Shown: positions 30,685 through 43,863, counted from the first letter of the stretch. The stretch: 64,000 nt of DNA from an uncultured Eubacterium sp. (GCA_947178105.1 CAMWXD010000013.1:1-64000); one strand, 5' to 3'. Made by a program: numbers and translations. Notes: generated by a model from the letters alone, not told the origin.

Positions 30685-33357
30685 CTAATTCCCTGTATGC
30701 TCTTTCTCCTGCTGCGCTTTTTCGATTTTCTCAGCAGCAAGCTCTAATGCTTCTTCTTCCTTTGCCTGCTTTGCAGCCTGACGGACATGGTATGCAAACC
30801 TGCCGGCACGCCGTACCATCCTGCCCGTTTTATCGGCAACGCCCTGCCCGACGCCTGCTGCATAAGATCCTGCATTTTGCAGCCCGGATGCAAGCCCATC
30901 CAGCATATTCGATTTTTTTACATGTTCATTTTGGTCAAAATCATCTGTCGAAAATCCGCTGGCGGATGGCTGCTGCTTTATATACACAGCACTTTTGCCA
31001 TACAAAGGAAACGTCAGCACGACCTTAAACAAATCCCCGTCTACAATCAGCTCAAACGTCCCGTTCATCAGCTCTGTCAGGCTCTTTGCGATGGAAATGC
31101 CAAGCCCGCTGCCTTCGGTGTTTCTGGAGCTGTCACCACGTACAAACCGCTCCATCAGCTCTTCACTGCTGATATTGAGCTGATATTTGGAAATATTGCG
31201 GAACGTAATCACTGCCTGCTGCCCGTTTTGGTCCAGGTTGACATAAGCCCTTGTTGATGGCTGCGCGTATTTGCATATATTATTCATCAGGTTGTCAAAC
31301 ACCCGCCACAAATGCCGATGGTCAGCTTCGATCAAAATATCTGCTTCCGGTTTTTTAATTTGCAGCTCGATCTGCTCTGCCATCAGCTTTTCTTCAAATT
31401 CACCGATCGTCTGTATCAGCATCACGCCCGCGTCACACTGTTCCATCACGATGCTTAAGCTCCCGGTAGACGCCTTGGACGCTTCCATCAGGTCTTCGAT
31501 CAGTTTTTTTAGCCTGGCAGACTGGCGGTGCAGCACCTCTAAATATTCCTGTACCACCGGGTTGTTGATCTCTTCTTTTTGCAGCAGGTCTACATAATTG
31601 ATAATCGAAGTCAGCGGCGTTTTAATATCATGGGATACATTTGTAATAAGCTCGGTCTTAAATCGCTCGCTTTTCATGCGCTCATTGACTGCATTATTCA
31701 TGCCATGCCCGATATCGTTTAAATATTCCCCATGCTTTTTGATTTCCCAAAACATATGCCTTGTGTCGACCTGATAATCCAGCCTGCCGTCTGCGATCTG
31801 CTGCGCGCCCTTTTGCAGCCTGTGCATCTGCAACAGCAGCAGGATCACTACTGGATATACAACCAGCTTTTCCAACAGCCAAAAGAAAATCAGGTCTCCG
31901 TCTGCCCAGCTCACCTCAAGGGCAATAAATTCCAAAAATGCCAGGGCACCCAGCACAAACCATGCTTTCCACAGCAGCGTCACGCTCTTTATCAGGCTGG
32001 CGCACACAAAACCGCAATAACGCAGGATGCCTGCCAAAAGCCGCATACACTTTTTAAGTATCCAATATACAACCGTATGCCGCCACCATTTTCCAAGTTT
32101 TACGCGGACAGCAAAGCTCATGCAAAATGCCAGCCCAAGCAGGACGGAAAGAATGCCCGCACAAATTGTGACAACTCCGGCAGATACAACACCTGACAGG
32201 CTGTTGCCTGACCAGGAGCCAAACGCCTCCATAGACAGGAACACAAGATAGACAATCAGCGTTTCCGCCAGAACCATGCCTGCAAAATACAGATCAAACG
32301 GCACATAATCCAGAAAGGATGCACAGATTTCTTTCCTGCCTTTGCGGTGCCCGGCTGCCGCCATTAAAAAAGAAAAAGCTGCGATCAGTACAACCAGTGA
32401 CAAAATAAGTATCACAATTCCAGCATAACGCACCCGGTAAGCAAAATCAACCAGAAGCTTTGTCTGTACAAACATATCCCCCTTTTCAAAGGACTGTTCC
32501 CCTAAAAGCGGATCATTGACATAAGATACTACGATATAATGCTCAGTAGGTTTCATACGGCTGATATAAAAACGTTCTCCATCAAAATAATCGGGCTGGT
32601 CCGTCTGGATGTCCCCATATTTTTCCAGGCTGCTTTTTCCATTTACAATCGCGATATTAGCCAGATCCACGTCACTGTCCCGCTCGAAAAAAAACACGAA
32701 TTCAACGGAATCGCTCCATGTATATACGGTTTCGTTATTTTGGATTTGCTCCTGAATCATCCTATTTGCTTCATACAACGGATGTGCCCCGCTGTTTTCT
32801 CCTATGATTTCCCCATCCTCCATCTGAAACAGCTTATCGTCCGCACGTACATAAAAGGCTTCCGTCTCCATATCATAAACCCAGCCCTGTACAGTGTAGA
32901 TCTCTTCGTAATAGCTCGTTTCATGCATCGTATAATAAGCGTCTAAAATACTCCCCCCGCCAACCCGAAACTGCGTATCCTCATTGATATCGTATTCATT
33001 GACATACAGATCCTTTGTATCCAGATTCGTTTCCAGATTGCCTGTAAGATAGTTGTCTGGGTTTAAATAATCTACTGCCTGCAAATCCTCCGCCTTTAGA
33101 ATCCCATAGCGGAAATTGGACTGCTCCAGCTCCTGCATATCATGCTCGCCCATATACTTTGCCATTGCTGCGACCGAATATCTGGTACACATTTCCTCAT
33201 AGCCTTTATGCAGCATATCCTCTTTTTTCATCCGGTAACCGCCCACCGCGTCCATCATCATCATTCCTGCAAAGCCTGCGATGCATAAAACAAGCGAAAC
33301 GATAACCAAAATGGCCGCAGTGATCTTTGCCGCCATACTTGCCTTTAATGCTTCCAT
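30685..33357 (-). CDS. Large membrane sensor histidine kinase with C-terminal tail
   Basis: An 890-residue protein. The first membrane helix is at 14-36, followed by an extracytoplasmic domain (40-310), then a block of about six membrane helices (315-510), a HisKA domain with LITNVSHDIKTPLTSIINYV (phospho-His) and an HATPase_c domain (FDNLMNNICKYA N box, GSGLGISIAKSL G box). After the ATPase domain comes a tail of about 110 residues with a Gly-rich segment (GLASGLQNAGSYAAGVGQG) and a basic/acidic helix, which is unusual. It pairs with the OmpR-type regulator 16 bp upstream. The signal is unknown; the large outer domain suggests an envelope cue. Confidence 0.9.
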   Translation of the reverse strand: MEALKASMAAKITAAILVIVSLVLCIAGFAGMMMMDAVGGYRMKKEDMLHKGYEEMCTRYSVAAMAKYMGEHDMQELEQSNFRYGILKAEDLQAVDYLNPDNYLTGNLETNLDTKDLYVNEYDINEDTQFRVGGGSILDAYYTMHETSYYEEIYTVQGWVYDMETEAFYVRADDKLFQMEDGEIIGENSGAHPLYEANRMIQEQIQNNETVYTWSDSVEFVFFFERDSDVDLANIAIVNGKSSLEKYGDIQTDQPDYFDGERFYISRMKPTEHYIVVSYVNDPLLGEQSFEKGDMFVQTKLLVDFAYRVRYAGIVILILSLVVLIAAFSFLMAAAGHRKGRKEICASFLDYVPFDLYFAGMVLAETLIVYLVFLSMEAFGSWSGNSLSGVVSAGVVTICAGILSVLLGLAFCMSFAVRVKLGKWWRHTVVYWILKKCMRLLAGILRYCGFVCASLIKSVTLLWKAWFVLGALAFLEFIALEVSWADGDLIFFWLLEKLVVYPVVILLLLQMHRLQKGAQQIADGRLDYQVDTRHMFWEIKKHGEYLNDIGHGMNNAVNERMKSERFKTELITNVSHDIKTPLTSIINYVDLLQKEEINNPVVQEYLEVLHRQSARLKKLIEDLMEASKASTGSLSIVMEQCDAGVMLIQTIGEFEEKLMAEQIELQIKKPEADILIEADHRHLWRVFDNLMNNICKYAQPSTRAYVNLDQNGQQAVITFRNISKYQLNISSEELMERFVRGDSSRNTEGSGLGISIAKSLTELMNGTFELIVDGDLFKVVLTFPLYGKSAVYIKQQPSASGFSTDDFDQNEHVKKSNMLDGLASGLQNAGSYAAGVGQGVADKTGRMVRRAGRFAYHVRQAAKQAKEEEALELAAEKIEKAQQEKEHTGN

Positions 33358-33373
33358 AACGATCTCCTTCCAA

Positions 33374-34069
33374 TTATTTCTGTTCCTCCATTTTGTAGCC
33401 GCGTCCCCATACGACCTTTAAAAAACGCGGCTGCGCCGGGTCATACTCAATCTTTTCCCGCAGGTGGCGGATATGTACCGCCACCGTATTTTCCGTTCCA
33501 TAAGAAATATCTTTCCATACCTGCGTATAAATTTCATTTGGAGAAAATACCTGGCCCGGATGCTCCATCAGCAATTTCAAAATATCGTATTCGGTGCGTG
33601 TCAAAGCGACAGGCTCCCCGTCAAGCGTTACCTCTTTGGATTTATCATCCAGCTCAATGCCGCCGATGCACAGCTTATCGCCCTGGCTTTGTTTGCCGCC
33701 GCCAAGCTGCATATAACGGCGGAGCTGGGATTTGACCCTTGCCTGTAATTCCACCGGGTTAAACGGCTTCGTAATATAATCATCTGCGCCAACCGTAAGC
33801 CCCAGCACCTTATCCGTGTCCTCCCCCTTTGCCGTCAGCAAAATAACCGGTACGTTGCTGTGCTCGCGGATCTTTACCATTGCTTCAATGCCGTCCATCT
33901 GCGGCATCATAATGTCCATCAGCACGAGATGAACCTCATGCTTACGAATCGCCTCCAAAGCTTCCCTGCCGTTATACGCCTCATATACCGTATACCCTTC
34001 GCTGCTTAAATAAATGCGCACTGCCGATACGATATCTTTTTCATCATCACAAACCAAAATATGATACAT
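33374..34069 (-). CDS. OmpR/PhoB-type response regulator
   Basis: About 231 residues from MYHILVCDDEKDI. The receiver domain has DD (9-10), the phosphoacceptor Asp in VLMDIMMPQMDG, and Lys in ITKPF. The winged-helix output domain has LTRTEYDILKLLMEHPGQVF and a final WGRGYKME. It acts with the kinase gene just downstream. The start at 34069 has TTGGAGGAAG; an upstream in-frame ATG has no ribosome site. Confidence 0.93.
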   Translation of the reverse strand: MYHILVCDDEKDIVSAVRIYLSSEGYTVYEAYNGREALEAIRKHEVHLVLMDIMMPQMDGIEAMVKIREHSNVPVILLTAKGEDTDKVLGLTVGADDYITKPFNPVELQARVKSQLRRYMQLGGGKQSQGDKLCIGGIELDDKSKEVTLDGEPVALTRTEYDILKLLMEHPGQVFSPNEIYTQVWKDISYGTENTVAVHIRHLREKIEYDPAQPRFLKVVWGRGYKMEEQK

Positions 34070-34190
34070 AACTTCCTCCAACAATGTCTGCCTGTCACAA
34101 AAAAATCCGTCACAAGCACTATGATTAATCACAATGACATTGTAACGGAAATTTTATGAAATTTAAACTACTTAAAATCTTAAGATTCTT

Positions 34191-34442
34191 TTAACTTTTT
34201 AAAAACCCGCGCAGGCCTGTAATCTCCTTTGCCTTCTGCATCAGGTCTTTTTCATTTGCCTTTAAATAAAAACGAAGCGACGCCAGCTCTTTATCCGAAA
34301 AGCCCTGGGATTTTTCGATCTTACCGCCCGGTATGATCCCTTCCGCGAAATCCTTTTCGCCGTTTCTTGCAAACCTTACTTTTACAACTCTTTCCTTCCC
34401 CTGCTTTAAAAAGCCTGTATAAGTTAACGATACGTCTTCCAT
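34191..34442 (-). CDS. Small conserved-looking protein of unknown function
   Basis: An 83-residue basic protein (MEDVSLTYTGFLKQGKERVV start, ITGLRGFLKS end) with no signal or membrane segment. The AGGGAGGTC ribosome site supports expression. It lies between the two-component genes and sigG, divergent from sigG. No family recognised. The gap 34443-34556 to sigG is AT-rich. Confidence 0.65.
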   Translation of the reverse strand: MEDVSLTYTGFLKQGKERVVKVRFARNGEKDFAEGIIPGGKIEKSQGFSDKELASLRFYLKANEKDLMQKAKEITGLRGFLKS

Positions 34443-34556
34443 GCGCCGACCTCCCTGTACTGTGCGTATACTACAAGTGCTTATTCTATATATATCGGAT
34501 CATTTTGACTGTTTCTTAACAAAAAATCACCAAAAATGCCAGCCTGATTTTTTTAT

Positions 34557-34587
34557 GAATATTTTTGGCAATTTCGCGCATTCTTTT
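34557..34587 (+). promoter_or_regulatory. Sigma-F/sigma-G-type promoter candidate for sigG
   Basis: GAATA (34557-34561), 17-bp spacer, CATTCTTT (34579-34586), resembling the forespore sigma consensus (GxATA ... CATxxTA). It lies just ahead of the sigG ribosome site. Weak match, but in the expected place. Confidence 0.4.
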
Positions 34588-34612
34588 ATTATCAATCATC
34601 CGGAGGTTAACT

Positions 34613-35395
34613 ATGGCTGTCTATAAAGTTGAAATCTGCGGCGTAAACACTGCAAAGCTGCCAGTATTAAAAGAATCAGAAAAAGAAGAACTGTTTAAGC
34701 GAATCAAACAGGGCGACCATGAAGCCAGAGAACAGTATATCAACGGCAACCTGCGCCTTGTCTTAAGCGTAATAAAGCGTTTTTCCAACCATCACGAAAA
34801 CGTGGACGACCTGTTCCAGATCGGATGCATCGGCTTAATTAAATCCATCGACAATTTTGACCCGACAATGGGGGTAAAATTCTCCACTTATGCTGTGCCT
34901 ATGATCATCGGAGAAGTGCGGCGCTACCTGCGGGACAACAACAGCATCCGTGTCTCCCGCTCCCTCAGGGACAATGCATACAAAGCAATCCACGCAAAGG
35001 AAGTCTTAACCCGCACCTCCAACCAGGAGCCGACCTTGGATGAGATCGCCAAGGAAGCCGGGCTTACCAAAGCCGAGATTGTATTTGCCCTGGACGCCAT
35101 TCAAACGCCGGTCAGCCTGTATGAGCCAGTCTATACCGATGGGGGCGATACGCTGTATGTCATGGACCAGATCTCAGACAAAAAAAACAAAGAATCCAAA
35201 TGGATCGAATCGCTGTCCTTATCCGATGCGATGCAGCGGTTAAATGACAGGGAAAACTATATTATCAAGCTGCGCTTTTTTGAAGGGAAGACACAAATGG
35301 AAGTCGCAGAAGAAATCCATATCTCCCAGGCGCAGGTATCGAGGCTGGAAAAATCGGCGCTGAAAAGTATGCAAAATTACTTGTCGCTGACGTAG
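34613..35395 (+). CDS. sigG: RNA polymerase sporulation sigma factor SigG
   Basis: About 260 residues from MAVYKVEICGVNTAKLPVL, the SigG-specific N-terminus. Region 2 (NLRLVLSVIKRFSNHHENVD, DLFQIGCIGLIKSIDNFDP, KFSTYAVPMIIGEVRRYLRD), region 3, and region 4 HTH (GKTQMEVAEEIHISQAQVSR) follow. It drives late forespore transcription. CGGAGG precedes the ATG. In Bacillus it lies right after sigE; here it is about 8.5 kb from sigE and on the other strand. Confidence 0.95.
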   Translation: MAVYKVEICGVNTAKLPVLKESEKEELFKRIKQGDHEAREQYINGNLRLVLSVIKRFSNHHENVDDLFQIGCIGLIKSIDNFDPTMGVKFSTYAVPMIIGEVRRYLRDNNSIRVSRSLRDNAYKAIHAKEVLTRTSNQEPTLDEIAKEAGLTKAEIVFALDAIQTPVSLYEPVYTDGGDTLYVMDQISDKKNKESKWIESLSLSDAMQRLNDRENYIIKLRFFEGKTQMEVAEEIHISQAQVSRLEKSALKSMQNYLSLT

Positions 35396-35414
35396 ACAAG
35401 TGAAAACCAAACAA

Positions 35415-35460
35415 GAAACCGCAGCAGCCTGCTTGACCCGGCTTCTGCGGTTTCCTGTTT
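35415..35460 (+). terminator. Terminator after sigG
   Basis: A 10-bp perfect stem GAAACCGCAG/CTGCGGTTTC (35415-35424 with 35445-35454) followed by CTGTTTT. Confidence 0.65.
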
Positions 35461-35494
35461 TCGTATCTGTTTTCGTATTTGTTTTCGTATCTAT
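35455..35494. repeat. 12-bp tandem repeat between sigG and the phospho-beta-glucosidase gene
   Basis: Three near-identical copies of TGTTTTCGTATC in a row, plus a decayed fourth. They follow the sigG terminator. An open frame on the minus strand across them (YENR/YENK repeats) has no ribosome site and is not listed as a gene. Confidence 0.75.
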
Positions 35495-35546
35495 TTTCGC
35501 CTATTTTGATATCTATGCGCAAAGCGCCTGAAAAATGGATTCGCCT

Positions 35547-38872
<3,326 letters not shown>

Positions 38873-38887
38873 GTTTGCTCCTCCAGT

Positions 38888-39721
38888 TTATTCATTCTGA
38901 TTGATGCGGTTTAAATGCAGCGCAAGATACAAAATCTCCCCTTCGCCTACTTCCCATCCATACGTCTGGTTTAAAAAACCGGCGATCTTTTTTGCACATT
39001 TAAAATCCTTCGGGCATTTTTGTGCAATCACCCTTGCAATATCCAAATCCATCTCCAGCACTTCCCCATTCATCTGTCTCCTCACAAAATACCGCACATG
39101 TGTGATAAACCTGCTCACATGAAAGCTGTTCTCATGAAACTCCCTGCCATAAAACAGCTTCGCGATATTTAAAATATTCTGAATGATCTTTGTATACATC
39201 ATCGTCTTTTGCATACCGCTCGTACTGAAGTTTGCATTGATAAAATGCAGGGCGATAAAAGCCGCCTCCTGTTTTGGGATGTCATACCCCGTCTTTTTGC
39301 GCAGCGCTTTTACCACTTCCGTGGCATATGTATATTCCTGCGGATAGATCAGCCGGATATCCCACTCCAGCGGCGTCCCAATATAGATCCCGCTTCTTGC
39401 GCGCTCCATCATCATTCCCAAGTGGTCTGATAAAGTCAGCAGAATACTGTCGTTGCAGCGGTAGCCAAGCCTCTCTTCGCCCCGCTTTATGATATCGCTG
39501 GCCAGTTCAATATCATTGACGGTAATCCGTTTCAAAAGGCTGTCAAAATCCTTCCTGCCGCTCCTTCCATTCAGTACAAAATGTTTTTCCACCAGAGACG
39601 GGTCTACATGCTGCCCCGCCTTTACATGAAATGCAACGCCGCGCCCCATGACTACGGATTCTTTCCGCTCATCGTCCAGCACCAATGCTACATTGTTGTT
39701 TAATGCTTTTATCAGCTTCAT
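38888..39721 (-). CDS. licT: BglG/LicT family transcription antiterminator
   Basis: A 277-residue protein: CAT RNA-binding domain (1-55, MKLIKALNNNVALVLDDERK) and two PRD domains with phosphorylatable His in EERLGYRCNDSILLTLSDHL and around DLDIARVIAQ. When its sugar is present the PTS stops phosphorylating it, and it binds the RAT sequence in the leader to prevent termination. The matching RAT/terminator is visible at 39764-39838, so autoregulation is well supported. Confidence 0.94.
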   Translation of the reverse strand: MKLIKALNNNVALVLDDERKESVVMGRGVAFHVKAGQHVDPSLVEKHFVLNGRSGRKDFDSLLKRITVNDIELASDIIKRGEERLGYRCNDSILLTLSDHLGMMMERARSGIYIGTPLEWDIRLIYPQEYTYATEVVKALRKKTGYDIPKQEAAFIALHFINANFSTSGMQKTMMYTKIIQNILNIAKLFYGREFHENSFHVSRFITHVRYFVRRQMNGEVLEMDLDIARVIAQKCPKDFKCAKKIAGFLNQTYGWEVGEGEILYLALHLNRINQNE

Positions 39722-39763
39722 CGTGATTCCCTCCCTGGCTCCATTTCTTTCTGCTTTTTAGGA

Positions 39764-39838
39764 CAAAAAAAGGCATGACCTCTAAGCTGCACAATATCTG
39801 TACAACCATCAGTCATGCCTGCTTTACCAGTAACACTC
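39764..39838 (-). promoter_or_regulatory. RAT antiterminator overlapping an intrinsic terminator, leader of the bgl operon
   Basis: The minus strand at 39838-39806 reads GTGTTACTGGTAAAGCAGGC and then ATGACTGATGG, the pattern of ribonucleic antiterminators of LicT/SacY. The AGGCATGAC part (39820-39812) also pairs with GTCATGCCT (39779-39771) to form a terminator followed by TTTTTTTG. The two structures exclude each other. Confidence 0.85.
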
Positions 39839-39845
39839 TATTTAA

Positions 39846-39874
39846 ACTTTACACCAGAAATGCGGTTTTGTCAA
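39846..39874 (-). promoter_or_regulatory. Promoter of the bgl operon
   Basis: TTGACA (39874-39869), 17-bp spacer, TAAAGT (39851-39846). It sits directly ahead of the RAT site. The remaining stretch to 39997 shows nothing else clear. Confidence 0.65.
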
Positions 39875-39997
39875 TATAAAATTTTTGCAAGTTTTGTTGC
39901 TCAACCGATACCCGGCAACAGGGAGGAGGTGTCAACATTGAGTTTCTTATTTCTTTTTTATCCACTGTTACGGCTGGTGTAGCTTGCCTACATTTTA

Positions 39998-41230
39998 TTA
40001 TTTTCTGTTCGAAAACCGCTTATACAGCTTTACATGGTCATAAATGCATTTCCAGCTCCCCTGCGCGTCTGCGGTGACACAGATATATTGCCTGTCTTTT
40101 GTGTCTACGCCGTAGCTGACTGCACAGCTCCCCGCCTCGGACACGTAGCCGGTCTTGGCACACAGTACCTCTCCTCCGGTATCCTTGTCCTCAATCCGCC
40201 GCAAAAACCAGTTGGAAAGCACCATCCCCTCCGGATTCTGCTTTGTCTTGGAAGTCGTGTAGGTATGTGCAGAGAGCACCTCGCGGCACAAGCTGTTTTC
40301 AAGAGCCGCCTGCATAATCACGGCAAGGTCAAACAGCGTGCAATAATGGTCTTTATCATAGATGCCGATGCAGTTTGTAAAATGCGCTGTTTCGGACAAT
40401 CCAAGCTCTTCCAGCTTTTCATTCATCAGCTTTACAAACGCTTTTTCGGAGCCTGCCACATATTCTGCAAGCCCAAGCGCCGCATCTGCGCCGGACGGCA
40501 GGATCAGCCCGTACAGCAGGTCTTTGACCGTTACTTTTTCATTGATCCCAAACCCGGCGACGCTGCATTCGTTCACATAGCAGTAATCTGTTATTTCTAC
40601 CGTAATTTTAAACTTATCGTCCAAATTTGGCGTATCGCCAAGCTGCTCCACCGCAGTCAACAGCGTCAGCACCTTTGTCATGGAAGCAGGGACAATCCGC
40701 TCTGTCTCATCCTTGCCGGCAAGGACTGTTTGATTATCCGCATCCAGCAGCACCGCGTAGTTACTGGAAATACCGCCTCCAAGCGTCCTCGTCTTTTCCA
40801 GATACTGGTAGCCGTCGACCTGACTGTATGTTTGCGCATCGTCTGGATCTGAGGTACCAGAGCCTGCGTCTGTTTCATCTGCACCTGCATCTGATGTGCC
40901 GGATTGTGCTCCTGTATCTTCCGGCTGCTGTGCATCGGTTCCTGTTTCTGTGCCGTCCTTGGATGTTTGCTGCGTGCCTGGCTCATCTGCCACTGTCAAC
41001 TGTCCTGTGTCCGTACCTGCTGCGGCTTTCCCGGCTCCCGGATTTTGTTTTCCATCCTTTGCCGCCTTTTGGACGGTAAAGAAAACGCCTGCGAAAAGGG
41101 CTGTCAGGATCAGCACAATGGCGAGCGTCCTTTGCAGGAACCTCCTCCTTCGTTTTTTTGCACGAAGCTGTTCTTTTTTGTGCAGTACCTGTAGCCAGAG
41201 CAGGTCATCTTCTTTTTGTCTTTTACTCAT
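39998..41230 (-). CDS. D-alanyl-D-alanine carboxypeptidase (DacF-like, S11 family)
   Basis: About 410 residues from MSKRQKEDDLLWLQ. A basic cytoplasmic head and one membrane helix (about 35-55, LAIVLILTALFAGVFFTV) precede a long Gly/Thr/Asp/Ser/Gln-rich linker (65-130) and the catalytic domain with VPASMTKVLTLLTA (Ser and Lys), LPSGADAALGLAEYV (SxN-equivalent) and CAKTGYVSEAG (KTG). It trims the terminal D-Ala from peptidoglycan outside the membrane. GGAGATATC precedes the chosen start; the earlier ATG at 41314 has none. Confidence 0.9.
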   Translation of the reverse strand: MSKRQKEDDLLWLQVLHKKEQLRAKKRRRRFLQRTLAIVLILTALFAGVFFTVQKAAKDGKQNPGAGKAAAGTDTGQLTVADEPGTQQTSKDGTETGTDAQQPEDTGAQSGTSDAGADETDAGSGTSDPDDAQTYSQVDGYQYLEKTRTLGGGISSNYAVLLDADNQTVLAGKDETERIVPASMTKVLTLLTAVEQLGDTPNLDDKFKITVEITDYCYVNECSVAGFGINEKVTVKDLLYGLILPSGADAALGLAEYVAGSEKAFVKLMNEKLEELGLSETAHFTNCIGIYDKDHYCTLFDLAVIMQAALENSLCREVLSAHTYTTSKTKQNPEGMVLSNWFLRRIEDKDTGGEVLCAKTGYVSEAGSCAVSYGVDTKDRQYICVTADAQGSWKCIYDHVKLYKRFSNRK

Positions 41231-41319
41231 GATATCTCCATTCCGCCGCCCTTTGACAGAGCAGCCCATAGACAATCGTTTTCTGGGCACGCCCTGGTGC
41301 GGCGGCATATCCATATGTA

Positions 41320-42921
41320 TTATTTACTCCATTTTTCACACAATGCATTGATCTGGTCTGCAAATTTTGCCAGCTCTTTGTTTGGCCTGCCCTCCAGCTT
41401 GTGAATCAGGCCAATCAGGCGTTCGCCGGCAGCCAGCAGCCTTGCAAATACGTTCGTAGACGCCTTGGCAGACTTCGCCTGCTTGAGCGTACGCTGGCGC
41501 TGTCCCTGCTTGATCTGTAAGCCAGTCAGCAGGTCATAGGTGTCCCCGCTGTACGGCGCATTGGCATCATAGCCAAATTCCTGATGCAGGTGCGCTGCAA
41601 AATCATCTGTAACCTGATCTTCCCCATGTACGATAAAAAACTTTGGCGCACTTTGTGCAAACTCGCCCGCCCAGCGGGTAAGCTGCCCTTTGTCCGCATG
41701 GCCGCTGATGCCCGGCAGGTTCAGGATCTTGGCATTGACTTCCACCGTCTCGCCGAACAGCCGCACCTGCTTGGCACCGTTGAGCAAGAAATTGCCTAGC
41801 GTCCCTGGCACCTGGTAGCCTACAAATATAATTGTAGAATCCTTTCTCCACAAGTTGTGCTTTAAATGATGCCGGATCCTGCCAGCCTCGCACATACCGG
41901 AAGCGGACAGGATCACGACCGGTTTTTTAATAAAATTAATCGCTTTGGACTCGTCGCTTGTGACAGAAGTCTTAAGCCCTTCAAAACGCAGCGGATTCAC
42001 CCCTTCGGCAATCAGTTCCTTTGCTTCGTCATTAAAACAGACCGCATTGTTTTTGTGGAATACATTCGTCGCTTCCACGGAAAGCGGGCTGTCCACATAT
42101 ACCTCAAAATCCTCAAACCCTGGCAGCAGATGCTCTGACTTGATCCTGCGCATAAAAAACAAAAGCTCCTGCGTACGCCCTACGGAAAACGCCGGGATTA
42201 CGACATTCCCGCCGCGGATAAACGTTTCTTTGATAACCTCTGCCAGCGTCACCGCATAATCCGGCGGCGCAGCGTGCATCTTATTGCCGTAGGTAGATTC
42301 CATAATAACGTAATCCGCTTCTTTTATGTATTCCGGGTTGCGGATCAGCGGGCGTTCCCCTGTCCCGATATCGCCGGAAAATACCAGTTTTTTCGTCTGT
42401 GCATCTTCCGTCATCCACAGCTCCACGCTCGCCGAGCCAAGCAGGTGCCCTGCATCTACAAAACGTACTTTTACGTCCTCGCTTACCTCGATCTGTGCAT
42501 CATACTCACATGGAATAAAATGCCCCAACACGCCAATAGCATCATCCATATCGTACAGCGGCGTCACTTCCGGGTTGCCGGCACGCCTTGCCTTGCGGTT
42601 TTTCCATTCCGCTTCAAACATCTGGATATGCGCACTGTCCTTTAACATAATATTGCACAGCTCGCAGGTCGCCTTTGTCGCAAAAACCTGTCCCCTGAAT
42701 CCCTTGCTGTACAAAAGCGGCAGCAGCCCGGAATGGTCAATATGGGCATGTGTCACAAACACATAGTCAATCGCCGCGGCATTGACCGGTATTTCCTGGT
42801 TTACATACAAATCCGGCCCCTGTTCCATCCCACAATCGACCAGCATGTTTTTTCCCGCAGACTGTATAAAATGACAGCTTCCAGTCACCTCGTGCGCAGC
42901 TCCTAAAAATTCCAACAGCAT
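41320..42921 (-). CDS. MBL-fold beta-CASP hydrolase with RNA specificity domain
   Basis: About 533 residues from MLLEFLGAAHEVTGSCHFIQ. Zinc site THAHIDHSGLLPLLY, then SGDIGTGERP, beta-CASP elements (VDSPLSVEATNVFHKNNAVC; SASGMCEAGRIRHHLKHNL) and GISGHADKGQL. The family includes RNA-processing nucleases such as CPSF-like/RNase J relatives. The tail (450-533) is basic and helical. The start at 42921 has AAAGGAGAGGG; a 64-codon upstream extension lacks a ribosome site and was left out. Confidence 0.9.
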   Translation of the reverse strand: MLLEFLGAAHEVTGSCHFIQSAGKNMLVDCGMEQGPDLYVNQEIPVNAAAIDYVFVTHAHIDHSGLLPLLYSKGFRGQVFATKATCELCNIMLKDSAHIQMFEAEWKNRKARRAGNPEVTPLYDMDDAIGVLGHFIPCEYDAQIEVSEDVKVRFVDAGHLLGSASVELWMTEDAQTKKLVFSGDIGTGERPLIRNPEYIKEADYVIMESTYGNKMHAAPPDYAVTLAEVIKETFIRGGNVVIPAFSVGRTQELLFFMRRIKSEHLLPGFEDFEVYVDSPLSVEATNVFHKNNAVCFNDEAKELIAEGVNPLRFEGLKTSVTSDESKAINFIKKPVVILSASGMCEAGRIRHHLKHNLWRKDSTIIFVGYQVPGTLGNFLLNGAKQVRLFGETVEVNAKILNLPGISGHADKGQLTRWAGEFAQSAPKFFIVHGEDQVTDDFAAHLHQEFGYDANAPYSGDTYDLLTGLQIKQGQRQRTLKQAKSAKASTNVFARLLAAGERLIGLIHKLEGRPNKELAKFADQINALCEKWSK

Positions 42922-43057
42922 AATACCCTCTCCTTTCTGTAAGCAGAACAGGCGCCTTCCTATTCTTCTGCCTGCTCTTTCTTTCTGTACTCCCACCAAA
43001 CTGTATATTGATATTATACCATTTTCCGGCAAATAGATAAATAGCTTTTTTAACAAC

Positions 43058-43096
43058 AAAAAGGCTTTCGGTACCAAAAACCAAAAGCCTTCTTTT
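43058..43096 (-). terminator. Terminator after sigE
   Basis: AAGGCTTT pairs with AAAGCCTT around a 14-nt loop, with a T-run on the minus strand (CTTTTTG). It starts directly at the sigE stop. Confidence 0.65.
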
Positions 43097-43837
43097 TTAC
43101 TCAAACCGCACAATCTCCCTGCGCAGCCGCTTCATAATCTTTTTTTCCAGCCTGGATATATATGACTGCGAGATGCCCATTAAATCTGCTACCTCCTTTT
43201 GCGTCATCTCGTTCCCTTCCGGGGTATTATACCCAAAACGCAGCTCTACGATCATCTTTTCCCTGCCGGAAAGGCGTTCTACTGCATTGCGCAGCAGTTT
43301 CTTTTCTACTTCTGACTCCATATCCTTGGAAATAATATCATCGTCTGTGCCGAGGATATCTGACAAAAGCAGTTCATTTCCGTCCCAGTCCACGTTTAAC
43401 GGCTCGTCGATCGAGACTTCCAGCTTGGTCTTACTCGTCCTGCGCAGGTGCATCAGAATCTCGTTTTCAATACAGCGCGAGGCGTAGGTCGCCAGCTTGA
43501 TATTTTTGGTCGGGTTAAACGTATTGATCGCTTTGATCAGCCCAATCGTCCCAATGGAGATCAGGTCTTCGACGCCGACACCCGTATTGTCAAATTTTTT
43601 TGCTATGTATACGACAAGCCGCAGGTTATGCTCGATCAGAAGGCTTTTTGCCTCCTCCGTCTCCCTGCCTTCCCCTGCAAGCTTTGCGATGCAGGCATTC
43701 TCCTGCTCCGGCTCCAGCGGCGACGGCAGGACATCCGTCCCTCCGATATACCATACCTCCTGCTCTGGTTCTTTCCAATGCAGCATATAGTGAAATGTGC
43801 CGATCATCCTTTGTATGATAGTATCTGTCCGTTTCAT
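43097..43837 (-). CDS. sigE: RNA polymerase sporulation sigma factor SigE
   Basis: About 246 residues from [20 protein letters not shown] (pro-peptide-like N-terminus cleaved by SpoIIGA). [18 protein letters not shown] follows, then region 2 ([59 protein letters not shown]) and region 4 HTH ([20 protein letters not shown]). It directs early mother-cell transcription. The start at 43837 has AGGAGGCAGAT; an in-frame ATG at 43867 overlaps the spoIIGA stop (ATGA) and is the alternative. Confidence 0.94.
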   Translation of the reverse strand: MKRTDTIIQRMIGTFHYMLHWKEPEQEVWYIGGTDVLPSPLEPEQENACIAKLAGEGRETEEAKSLLIEHNLRLVVYIAKKFDNTGVGVEDLISIGTIGLIKAINTFNPTKNIKLATYASRCIENEILMHLRRTSKTKLEVSIDEPLNVDWDGNELLLSDILGTDDDIISKDMESEVEKKLLRNAVERLSGREKMIVELRFGYNTPEGNEMTQKEVADLMGISQSYISRLEKKIMKRLRREIVRFE

Positions 43838-43863
43838 ATCTGCCTCCTGTTTTTCGATTCCTG

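Noticed and set aside
35265..35522. A minus-strand ORF with YENR/YENK repeats
   Set aside because: It is formed by 12-bp tandem repeats plus antisense sigG and has no ribosome site.
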